Shown: piece by piece, positions 1-5,749 of the stretch
How positions within the stretch are numbered: the first letter of the stretch is position 1
Layout of the letters: the number at the start of each line of letters is the position of its first letter
DNA from: Acidimicrobiaceae bacterium
GTDB lineage: Bacteria; Actinomycetota; Acidimicrobiia; Acidimicrobiales; MedAcidi-G1
DNA: 7,320 nucleotides
Assembly (NCBI GenBank): GCA_003541675.1
Contig: DPMC01000137.1
Span: 1-7,320, forward strand
Direction of reading: 5' to 3'
Translations under genes and position numbers: made by a program
The notes under the pieces: model-generated
The model's input: the letters and a program-made list of their open reading frames with translations, nothing else
Database searches by the model: none
Told to the model about the DNA's origin: nothing

Positions 1-176
1 TGATCATCAATGTCCCAGACGGTGCCGTCGAGCGTGATGCCCGCCACCGGTGGTGCCACGGCACCCACCAGGTGGGTGGTCATCCGGTCCCGCACGGCCT
101 CACGGGTAGCGAACACCATGACAAGCACGGCGAGCACCAGGCCCACAACCAACGCGGCGCGACGTACCGGATTCAT
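1..176 (-). CDS. ccmG: Thiol:disulfide interchange protein CcmG/ResA-like, N-terminal part
   Basis: The gene starts at ATG 176-174 and runs off the left edge after 58 complete residues. Residues about 7-22 form one hydrophobic segment after an MNPVRR start, which fits an N-terminal membrane anchor with the rest outside the cytoplasm. The stretch LVGAVAPPVAGITLDG matches the entry of TlpA/ResA/CcmG thioredoxin-like domains (usually G-x-x-A-P-x-f-x-l-x-x-x-d-G). The catalytic CxxC would lie beyond the edge and cannot be seen. In System I, CcmG reduces the disulfide of the apocytochrome heme-binding cysteines. Its ATG overlaps the ccmF stop in an ATGA (176-173), so translational coupling is likely; no good Shine-Dalgarno sequence precedes it. 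The identification rests on this short motif and on its place after ccmF, the usual order. Another TlpA-family thioredoxin is the only real alternative. Confidence 0.82.
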   Translation of the reverse strand, partial: MNPVRRAALVVGLVLAVLVMVFATREAVRDRMTTHLVGAVAPPVAGITLDGTVWDIDD

Positions 177-2167
177 GTGGACTGCTCACTGCTCTCGTCG
201 GCAAGCAGGCCCCTACGCCGGGCACGACCGGTCGGGCTGCCAGCACCGGGGACGGAGGCCAACGCAGTGCCGATGGCCATCACTGCCCCCCCGATCCACA
301 ACCAGGCCACCAGAGGTTGCACGGTCACCCGGACCACCGTGTTGTCGGACCCGTCGCCAGACGCGATGCCAAGCCCCTCATCGGGGTCGGGTACCGCCAG
401 CACCGCCAACTGCACGTCATCGCGGACCGTGGACCGGGTGGCTGGCGTGCCGATGGTCTGCCCGCCGAACGGGAACACGCTGATGGCCGGCTCGAACCGC
501 TCGCCGTCGACCATCACGGCGACCCGGGTCTCGGTCTTCTCCGGCAGTTTCACGGTCGACAGGCCGTCGAAGACCAACTGGTGGCCGGCGAACGTGGCCC
601 GGTCACCCACCGCGTTGAACCGGAACTCGGCCTGGCGGACGAACGACGACGAGCAGGCAAAGGCCACGGCAACCACGGCCACCCCGATGTGGACAACCAT
701 CCCGCCGCTGGACCGTCCCACCAGGCCGCGCAGTCCGCGGGCCCGGACGGCCAGTATCAGGTGCCGCATCGCCCCACCGGCAGCGAAGCCCCCCAGGCCC
801 ACGGCCAGAGTCGGGGACCAACCGCGGCCCCCTAGGACCACCGCCAGGACCATGGCCGCCGCGCCGGCCATCGCCGGCCAACGCAGCCGGACCGACAGGA
901 CCTCTACGGTTCCCCGGCCCCATGGCAGAGCGGGCGCCACGGCCATGAGGAACAGCAGGGCGAAGCCCACCGGCATGGTCATCCGCTCGAAGTACGGGTT
1001 GCCCACGGCGATCCGATCGCCCTGGGCCGCTTCGACCAGCAGCGGGAACACGGTGCCCAGTAACACCACGAAGGCGAAAGCCCCGAACAGCAGGTTGTTG
1101 CCCAAGAACGCCCCGGTGCGCGACAACGGCGACTCGATGGACCCCGGCGCCCTGAGGGCGTCACCCCGCCAGGCAATGAGCCCTACCGTGGTGGCCACCA
1201 CGAGGGCGAAGAAACCCAACAGCAACGGGCCGATGCCCGACTCGGTGAAGGCGTGGACCGACTCCAGCACGCCGGACCGGGTGATGAACGTACCCAGGAT
1301 GGTGAGGGCGAACGTGGCGCACAGCAGCGACAGGTTCCAAACCCGCAGCATCCCCCTTCGTTCCTGGACCATGACCGAGTGGAGGTAGGCGGTGCCGGTC
1401 AACCACGGTAGGAACGAGGCGTTCTCGACCGGATCCCACGCCCAGTAGCCGCCCCAGCCCAGCACCTCATAGGACCACCAGGCACCGAGAATGATCCCCA
1501 GGGTTAGGCATCCCCAAGCCGTCAAGGTCCAACGCCGGGCCTCGAGCAGCCACCCCTCGCCCAGCCGGCCGGTGGCCAGGGCGGCCACCGCCAGGGCAAA
1601 GGGCACGGTGAATCCGACATAGCCGAGGTACAGCACCGGCGGATGGAAGGCCATCAGTACGTGGTTCTGGAGCAGCGGGTTGGGGCCTGGCCCGTCGTAG
1701 CCGGCCCACGGTTCGAACCGGCCAAAGGGCTGGGCAGGGCCGGCCAGCAAAAGGAAGAAGAAGGCGCAGACGGCGAACATCACCAACAGGGTCCAGCCGA
1801 CCATCGGGTCGTCGAGGCGATCCCGGAACCGGCGGACCACTAGCACCAGGTACCCCACGAGGATCAGGACCCACAAGAGAATCGAACCTTCGAGGGCCGA
1901 CCACAGAGTGGCCACGTTGAACAGCGCCGGGGTGCGGTGGCTACCGTGCTCGGCCACGAAGGCCACGGTGAAGTCCCGGGTAATCAGCGCCCGTTCCATA
2001 ACCGCCACCTGGCCGACGGCTGCCACGGCCAGCAGCACTGCCCAGGTCCGTGACCGGCCGACCAGCGACGGCGTGCGGGTGGCCAGTCCGACGGCCACGG
2101 TGACTATCCCGGCAACCGAGGCAGCCAGCCCGAGGGCTACAAAGAGCGTTCCGAGGGTGGCGTTCAC
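173..2167 (-). CDS. ccmF: Heme lyase CcmF, cytochrome c-type biogenesis
   Basis: This 664-residue polytopic membrane protein joins heme from holo-CcmE to apocytochrome c. The WWD signature is at about residues 230-249 (WWSYEVLG, then WGGYWAWDPVEN). All four conserved histidines have counterparts: His175 in AFHPPVLYLGY, His263 in GTAYLHS, His305 in SGVLESVHAF and His493 in GGMVVHIG. A large periplasmic domain at about 505-615 precedes the last membrane helix at about 616-635, as in the family, and the length is normal. The start chosen is GTG 2167-2165, overlapping the ccmE stop as GTGA. A longer frame from 2278 adds 37 arginine- and glycine-rich residues that lie inside ccmE and resemble no CcmF N-terminus, whereas the GTG start leads straight into the first helix. 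The stop overlaps the ccmG start in an ATGA. No strong Shine-Dalgarno sequence is visible, so translation is probably coupled to ccmE. NrfE-type paralogues are possible, but the complete ccm context favours CcmF. Confidence 0.97.
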   Translation of the reverse strand: MNATLGTLFVALGLAASVAGIVTVAVGLATRTPSLVGRSRTWAVLLAVAAVGQVAVMERALITRDFTVAFVAEHGSHRTPALFNVATLWSALEGSILLWVLILVGYLVLVVRRFRDRLDDPMVGWTLLVMFAVCAFFFLLLAGPAQPFGRFEPWAGYDGPGPNPLLQNHVLMAFHPPVLYLGYVGFTVPFALAVAALATGRLGEGWLLEARRWTLTAWGCLTLGIILGAWWSYEVLGWGGYWAWDPVENASFLPWLTGTAYLHSVMVQERRGMLRVWNLSLLCATFALTILGTFITRSGVLESVHAFTESGIGPLLLGFFALVVATTVGLIAWRGDALRAPGSIESPLSRTGAFLGNNLLFGAFAFVVLLGTVFPLLVEAAQGDRIAVGNPYFERMTMPVGFALLFLMAVAPALPWGRGTVEVLSVRLRWPAMAGAAAMVLAVVLGGRGWSPTLAVGLGGFAAGGAMRHLILAVRARGLRGLVGRSSGGMVVHIGVAVVAVAFACSSSFVRQAEFRFNAVGDRATFAGHQLVFDGLSTVKLPEKTETRVAVMVDGERFEPAISVFPFGGQTIGTPATRSTVRDDVQLAVLAVPDPDEGLGIASGDGSDNTVVRVTVQPLVAWLWIGGAVMAIGTALASVPGAGSPTGRARRRGLLADESSEQST

Positions 2168-2733
2168 CCGCTCGCCGAGGCGTTGCCGTCCGGGAGGCCA
2201 CAAGCCTTGAGCTCGGCACCCTCGCCCCGGTAGTCGTTGTCGTGCTTGACCACCATGTGGTCGGTCCGGAGGTGCCAACCGTCAGCGGCCGGTGCAACGA
2301 GACCGGGAGGCACCGGACCACGAACCCACAAGCCCTGCAGGACCACCGGAACCCCAGGTTGGAACAGCTCGGCCGGGTCCCCGAGGTGCACTACGTCGGC
2401 CAGGACGTCACCGGCACACAGGGTGAAGACCACTGCCGACTCGCCGTCCACCTCAACCTCGAGGATTCCTGGCTGGGGCGTGCCAACCACCCGGAACCGG
2501 TCGCCGTCGAGTTCGGAACGCAGCTCCACGGCCCGGTCCGCCTCGTAGAAGAAGAGCGACGCGTCACCCAGAGTCTGGAAAAGGACGGCCACCACGGCCG
2601 CCACTAGCACCACGAGCACCACGACCGCGCCGGGTCGTCGTTGGACCAAGCCTGATTCGGGACGGGTGGGTACCGGTGTCAGGTCGTCGATCAGGTCGCC
2701 TTCTGGCCCCATCTTGTCGCCGGGATCAGGCAT
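2164..2733 (-). CDS. ccmE: Periplasmic heme chaperone CcmE
   Basis: The 189-residue protein has a cytoplasmic tail of about 34 residues, one membrane helix at about 35-53 and an OB-fold beta-barrel outside (about 55-165). The barrel carries family landmarks: SLFFYEADRAVELR, FRVVGTPQPGILEVEVDG, and GDPAELFQPGVPVVLQG. The heme-attachment motif is HDNDY, with His164 as the covalent heme ligand and Tyr168 as the axial ligand. It is therefore the standard HxxxY type, not the CxxxY variant of some archaea and sulfate reducers. The N-terminal tail is clearly longer than in E. coli CcmE, where the helix begins near residue 8. The start ATG 2733-2731 overlaps the end of ccmD by 8 nt, with an AGGGG stretch about 8 nt upstream. 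An internal ATG at 2712 lacks such a site. The TGA stop overlaps the GTG of ccmF. Cys106 and Cys178 are extra cysteines of unknown role. Confidence 0.96.
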   Translation of the reverse strand: MPDPGDKMGPEGDLIDDLTPVPTRPESGLVQRRPGAVVVLVVLVAAVVAVLFQTLGDASLFFYEADRAVELRSELDGDRFRVVGTPQPGILEVEVDGESAVVFTLCAGDVLADVVHLGDPAELFQPGVPVVLQGLWVRGPVPPGLVAPAADGWHLRTDHMVVKHDNDYRGEGAELKACGLPDGNASASG

Positions 2734-2884
2734 CGCCGGACCCCTGGTCCTCCAACCAACGCCGGTGGGCGTCGGGCACCTGTGCGCTGAGATCCCGTCC
2801 GCGTCGGATGAGGCGTAGCGCGTAGATCGCCAGCGTGCCCAAGGTGATGCCCCAGCCGGCGATCAGGTAGCCCACATAGGTCAT
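2726..2884 (-). CDS. ccmD: Small membrane protein CcmD
   Basis: A 52-residue frame fills the space between ccmC and ccmE. It begins MTYVGYLIAGWGIT, has one membrane helix at about residues 4-23, then a basic stretch RLIRRGRDL (24-32) and a polar tail ending in DA. This is the CcmD pattern: a short N-terminal periplasmic tip, a single helix, then a cytoplasmic arginine-rich tail. The Y-x-x-x-A-W/G-x-I-x-x-x-x-L-x-x-Y helix is also typical. CcmD helps CcmABC release heme-loaded CcmE. Its ATG 2884-2882 overlaps the ccmC stop (ATGA), and its TGA 2728-2726 lies inside the first codons of ccmE (8-nt overlap). A weak GGGGA site lies about 6 nt upstream of the start. The sequence family is poorly conserved, so the call depends on size, topology and position, all of which agree. 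Automated annotation could miss it because it is so short. Confidence 0.9.
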   Translation of the reverse strand: MTYVGYLIAGWGITLGTLAIYALRLIRRGRDLSAQVPDAHRRWLEDQGSGDA

Positions 2885-3723
2885 GACGATTCCCCGGGAG
2901 ACGGGTCGCCGACTGCCCTACGGAGCTCATCGTCGGGCGTCTCACCGCGACGCTCGACAATGGCGGCTGCCACCGAATGGTCCAGGGCCGCCCGCTCCAG
3001 CCACCCCACCCGGAACCGATGCAGTAGCAACCAGGCTAAAACCATGCCCAGCACGAGAAAGCCCAGCATCAGGGTGAACAGGGTGAGGTCCTCGATCTTG
3101 AGGTCGCCCAGGGTGGACTGCTGATGCAGGGTCCGGTTCTCCCACCATTCAACCGACCGGTTGACCAGCGGGAGGTCCAGTACGGCGACAAGCGCCACCA
3201 CGGCGGCCCGACGGGAGACCGCCCGGGGGTCTCCGGTGGTGCGTCGCAGGGCTAGGTACCCGGCGAACATCAGGAAGAGGACGAGCGTGGTCATGAGTCT
3301 GACGTCGCCCCACTCCCACCAGGTGTTCCACACCGGTCGACCCCAGATGGAGCCGGTGACCAGCACTAATCCGCAGAACACCGTTCCCACCTCGGCCGCC
3401 GCGTGGGCCGTGACGTCCCACCACGGGGTGCGCCGAATCAGGACCCCGAGGCTGGCCACCGCACAGAGCCCGTAGGCCAGATAGGTCATGACGGCCAGAG
3501 GCACGTGCACGTAGAGCATCCGCACGGCATCGAACTGTCCGAACTCGGCTCCCGTAGAAGGGTGGATCCGGACGTCGGGATCGGTGAGGACGAAGGCCAG
3601 CACTCCGAGTACAGCCAGGCCGACGAGGGCGAGCACACCCAGCAGGCGCGAACCGCGCGACCCAGTGGTATCGCTTGCCGTGCCTTCCGGCAGGGGTGCT
3701 GGGCTCATGGGTTCTTCGGCCAT
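2881..3723 (-). CDS. ccmC: Heme handling/export protein CcmC
   Basis: The 280-residue protein has six predicted helices (about 27-47, 75-97, 106-124, 143-160, 172-187, 212-235). It belongs to the heme-handling superfamily and presents heme to CcmE. The WWD motif is at residues 127-143 (WGRPVWNTWWEWGDVRL). Flanking heme-ligand histidines are His73 in RMLYVHVPLA and His200 in NRTLHQQSTL. Relative to the usual WWxWDxRLT, the motif carries one extra residue (WEW-G-D-V-R-L). The second histidine motif also looks longer than the usual SVxWWxTLHQ. A C-terminal cytoplasmic tail of about 45 residues follows the last helix. The start ATG 3723-3721 has GGGAG about 6 nt upstream; a second ATG at 3708 (Met6) is possible. 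It lies 12 nt after ccmB, the only non-overlapping junction of the operon, and its stop overlaps ccmD. CcsA of System II is related, but the ccmABCDEF setting makes CcmC the clear choice. Confidence 0.95.
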   Translation of the reverse strand: MAEEPMSPAPLPEGTASDTTGSRGSRLLGVLALVGLAVLGVLAFVLTDPDVRIHPSTGAEFGQFDAVRMLYVHVPLAVMTYLAYGLCAVASLGVLIRRTPWWDVTAHAAAEVGTVFCGLVLVTGSIWGRPVWNTWWEWGDVRLMTTLVLFLMFAGYLALRRTTGDPRAVSRRAAVVALVAVLDLPLVNRSVEWWENRTLHQQSTLGDLKIEDLTLFTLMLGFLVLGMVLAWLLLHRFRVGWLERAALDHSVAAAIVERRGETPDDELRRAVGDPSPGESS

Positions 3724-3735
3724 CGGGGCTCCCGG

Positions 3736-4419
3736 TCAGTCCTCGACCAATGCGCCGTGAGCTGACGCACCGACCACGGTGAGGACCAGGGCGGCCACAG
3801 CCAACAGACCGGTCCATGCCCAGCCGTCGACCGCCGCGACACCGAGGGCATCGTCGAACGCCCGGGTGGCCCCGATCAGCACCGGCGCTAGCACCGGAAG
3901 CACGAGGATCGGCAGGAGGGTCTCCCGCGCCCTCAGCCCCGAGGCCAGCGCGCCATAGAGGGTACCGGCGGCCGCCACGGCGACCCCGGCTGCCACACCG
4001 GCCACCACCAGCAGGAACCATTCCTCCACGCTCACGCCGTAGAGCACCACGAGTCCGCCGACCAGCAACGCCTCGAGCACCAGCAACTGGACGAATACAG
4101 CAGTCGTCCGTCCCAGGTAGCGGGCCACCGGTGAAAGACCTGACATGCGAAGGGAGGTGCCCGTACCGTCGACAGAATCCAGCGAGGCCGACCGCTGGAT
4201 GGCCAGCAGGGCACTCAACAGCACGGTCACCCAGAACAGCCCAGGGGCGAAGGTTCGAAGGGTCGAATGGTCTGCATCTAGAGCAAAGCCGAACAGCACC
4301 AGAACGAGCACCGCGAACGGCAGAACCTGGTCGACTACGACCCGTGACCGGGCCTCGATACGAAGGTCACGTCCCGCGACTAGTCGGGCGTCGCGCAGAA
4401 CGGTCCGCAGCGTGCTCAT
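3736..4419 (-). CDS. ccmB: CcmABCD complex membrane subunit CcmB
   Basis: The 227-residue protein is the integral membrane partner of the ATPase CcmA and works with CcmC and CcmD in releasing holo-CcmE. It opens with an amphipathic cytoplasmic segment (DARLVAGRDLRIEARSR), followed by about six helices at roughly 31-47, 57-74, 103-127, 134-158, 166-184 and 199-219. The stretch FAPGLFWVTVLLSALLAIQRS (57-77) is the characteristic CcmB signature (usually a-P-g-l-l-W-v plus L-x-R). SLDSVDGTGTSLRMSGLSP (79-97) matches the following cytoplasmic loop. Length is normal for the family. The start ATG 4419-4417 overlaps the ccmA stop as ATGA, with a GGGGGA site about 5 nt upstream. Nothing appears truncated. 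Confidence 0.95.
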   Translation of the reverse strand: MSTLRTVLRDARLVAGRDLRIEARSRVVVDQVLPFAVLVLVLFGFALDADHSTLRTFAPGLFWVTVLLSALLAIQRSASLDSVDGTGTSLRMSGLSPVARYLGRTTAVFVQLLVLEALLVGGLVVLYGVSVEEWFLLVVAGVAAGVAVAAAGTLYGALASGLRARETLLPILVLPVLAPVLIGATRAFDDALGVAAVDGWAWTGLLAVAALVLTVVGASAHGALVED

Positions 4420-5099
4420 CGGATTCCCCCGTCGTCGGTCGCCGACGCGTCGACCACCGCACCCCCGGCCAGTGTCACCGTCCGTGGGGAGAGGGCCGCC
4501 ACCCGGTCCAGTTCATGGGACGACACGACCACGGTGCCACCGGCCGCCACCGCATCACCGATCAACGCATCGACGAGATCACGGCCCGCCTGGTCGAGGC
4601 CGGCGTGCGGCTCGTCCAACAGCCACAGTTCAGGCCGGCGGACCACCAGGGAGGCCAACGACGTCCGGCGACGCTGGCCGGCCGAGAGCGTGTGGACCGG
4701 CTGATCGAGCAGACGGTCGGGTACCTCAAGGCGGGACCGAGCCTCGTCGGTCCGACGATCGGCGTCGGCAGCCGACAGGCCGGCGGCCCGAGCCCAGAAA
4801 CGTAGGTTCTCCCCCACGGTGAGATCGTCGTACAGCCCGGTCGCGTGGCCTAGGAGCGCCACCCGACGCCGAACCGATCGACGGCCAACCACTTCGGTGA
4901 GATCGTGGTCCAGTACCCGCACCTCGCCGGACTCGGGACGCAGCAGACCAGCGCACAGATGCAGCAGGGTCGTCTTACCGGCCCCGTTGGGGCCCCGCAG
5001 GAGGACCGTCTCACCGGCGTGGATCGTCAGGTCCACGCCGGACAGGGCGGGAAAGCGCCCCAGCAGCGCGACCGCGGCGCGCAACTCGACCACCGACAC
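4416..5099 (-). CDS. ccmA: Heme-exporter ATP-binding subunit CcmA
   Basis: This 227-residue ABC ATPase is the cytoplasmic motor of CcmABCD. Visible motifs are Walker A GPNGAGKTT (36-44), signature LSAGQ (138-142) followed by RRR, Walker B LWLLDEP (158-164) with catalytic Glu163, and the H-switch histidine His195 in VVSSHELD. The Q-loop region reads LLGHATGLYDDLT (82-94), with Ala86 where many ABC proteins, including E. coli CcmA, have Gln. A GHA-LYDDLT form is, from memory, common in CcmA of other phyla. The start is GTG 5099-5097. No Shine-Dalgarno sequence precedes it, but a TACCGT hexamer sits exactly 6 nt upstream, so the mRNA is probably leaderless. It is the first gene of the minus-strand operon and overlaps ccmB by 4 nt. 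Generic ABC ATPases share these motifs, but the direct link to ccmB and ccmC fixes the identity. Confidence 0.96.
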   Translation of the reverse strand: MSVVELRAAVALLGRFPALSGVDLTIHAGETVLLRGPNGAGKTTLLHLCAGLLRPESGEVRVLDHDLTEVVGRRSVRRRVALLGHATGLYDDLTVGENLRFWARAAGLSAADADRRTDEARSRLEVPDRLLDQPVHTLSAGQRRRTSLASLVVRRPELWLLDEPHAGLDQAGRDLVDALIGDAVAAGGTVVVSSHELDRVAALSPRTVTLAGGAVVDASATDDGGIR

Positions 5100-5105
5100 C
5101 CCGTC

Positions 5106-5111
5106 ACGGTA
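5106..5111 (-). promoter_or_regulatory. Candidate -10 element of the ccm operon (leaderless)
   Basis: On the minus strand TACCGT (TAnnnT type) is followed by exactly six bases, GACGGG, and then the GTG of ccmA. With the usual -12 to -7 placement, transcription would begin at the first base of the start codon. No ribosome binding site is present, which agrees with a leaderless mRNA, a common arrangement in Actinobacteria. No convincing -35 box is seen. Confidence 0.6.
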
Positions 5112-5126
5112 CCGGCCGGTCGTACC
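5108..5126. repeat. Inverted repeat GGTAC-N9-GTACC between divergent genes
   Basis: Arms GGTAC (5108-5112) and GTACC (5122-5126) are perfect reverse complements separated by nine bases. Inside them lies a 10-bp perfect palindrome ACCGGCCGGT at 5111-5120. Each arm is part of one of the two outward-facing -10 elements, so part of the symmetry comes from the promoters themselves. The central palindrome is not explained that way and could be an operator; this is inference. Confidence 0.5.
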
Positions 5127-5128
5127 CT
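5123..5128 (+). promoter_or_regulatory. Candidate -10 element of the lipoprotein gene (leaderless)
   Basis: TACCCT is followed by exactly six bases (GACCCC) and then ATG 5135. This is the same geometry as on the opposite strand for ccmA. No Shine-Dalgarno sequence is present before the ATG. No clear -35 box is seen. Confidence 0.6.
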
Positions 5129-5134
5129 GACCCC

Positions 5135-5749
5135 ATGTCCGACGCCTTCCGACGCTGTTTCGCTGGTTGGTGGGCGCCAGTGCTCTCGGGCCTGATGCTG
5201 CTAGCCGCAGCCTGTGGGGGCGGCGACGACTCCACCCTGACCGGTTCGCGTGGTGGCGGTCCGGCCGACGAAGCGGGCAACGGTCGGACCGCCACCACCT
5301 CGATCGTGGAGGTTCGACCCACGCAGCCCGATGCCGGGATCCCCGACTGGGTGGGCGAGGTGGTCAACCTCCACGACCTGGAAGCCGGGACTTGCTTCAA
5401 CAGTTATTCGTGGGTTCAGGACGACCGAGAGATCGCCATCGATACCCGGGTGCCCTGCCCCGGTCCCCACCAGCACGAGATCTACCTGCGGACCGCCCAT
5501 CCGGCCCGGCCCGGCGCACCGTGGCCGGGGGACCGGGAGATGGAGGCCTATGCCCGTGCCGAGTGCTACGCGGCCTTCGCTGGATTCGTGGGACTCATCT
5601 TCGAACTCTCGGAACTCGAGTTGGGCTACCTGACCCCGTCACGGACTGACTTCGAACACGACCGGGCGGTCTTCCGCAACATCCACTGCTTCGTCCACCG
5701 CTCCGACGGGACCGAGTTGGTGGGTACGGCTGCGGGATCCCGCCTCTAG
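5135..5749 (+). CDS. Secreted lipoprotein with Septum_form-like domain
   Basis: The 204-residue protein begins with a signal peptide (RR at 6-7, hydrophobic 12-26) ending in LLAAAC, with Cys27 as the likely lipidated residue. A low-complexity linker of Gly, Asp and Ser/Thr follows (28-70). The folded part (about 78-200) carries four cysteines: Cys87 in LEAGTCFN, Cys108 in VPCPGPHQHEIY, Cys144 in RAECYAAF and Cys185 in NIHCFVH. They are placed as in the Septum_form family (PF13845-like: GxCf, vpCxxPHxxEvy, C, C), probably as two disulfides. That family is found mainly in actinobacterial cell-envelope proteins; its biochemical role is poorly defined and the name does not prove a role in division. 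The start ATG has no ribosome binding site but a TACCCT 6 nt away, so it is probably leaderless. Its TAG stop overlaps the stop of the convergent hydrolase gene. There is no evident functional link to cytochrome c maturation. Confidence 0.8.
   Translation: MSDAFRRCFAGWWAPVLSGLMLLAAACGGGDDSTLTGSRGGGPADEAGNGRTATTSIVEVRPTQPDAGIPDWVGEVVNLHDLEAGTCFNSYSWVQDDREIAIDTRVPCPGPHQHEIYLRTAHPARPGAPWPGDREMEAYARAECYAAFAGFVGLIFELSELELGYLTPSRTDFEHDRAVFRNIHCFVHRSDGTELVGTAAGSRL
5732..5743. repeat. Perfect 12-bp palindrome beside the convergent stops
   Basis: GCGGGATCCCGC reads the same on both strands. It lies in the last codons of the lipoprotein gene and just past the stop of the hydrolase gene. It lacks a real loop and a T tract, so it is not a standard rho-independent terminator. 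It could still help stop or stabilise transcripts arriving from either side; this is inference. Confidence 0.35.

Noticed and set aside
72..1388. Long plus-strand open frame of 438 codons antisense to ccmF
   Set aside because: It is rich in Arg, Pro, Ser and Thr with no recognisable motif, and lies opposite a gene with all CcmF signatures. Long antisense frames are expected at this GC content.
2168..2278. 37-residue N-terminal extension of CcmF
   Set aside because: It lies wholly within ccmE and does not look like a CcmF N-terminus; the GTG at 2167 gives a GTGA overlap and leads straight into the first helix.
3149..4021. Minus-strand frame of 290 codons spanning the ccmB-ccmC junction
   Set aside because: It is an alternative frame of two well-supported genes; its product is Arg/Gly-rich and resembles no family.
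4668..4680. Missing Q-loop glutamine in CcmA as a sign of inactivity
   Set aside because: The Q-loop itself maps to about 4818-4856 and reads GHATGLYDDLT. The form is, from memory, widespread in CcmA, and Walker A, signature, Walker B and H-switch are all intact.
3816..4805. Plus-strand frame of 329 codons antisense to ccmB and ccmA
   Set aside because: Low-complexity Arg/Pro composition and full overlap with genes carrying clear CcmB and ABC ATPase motifs.
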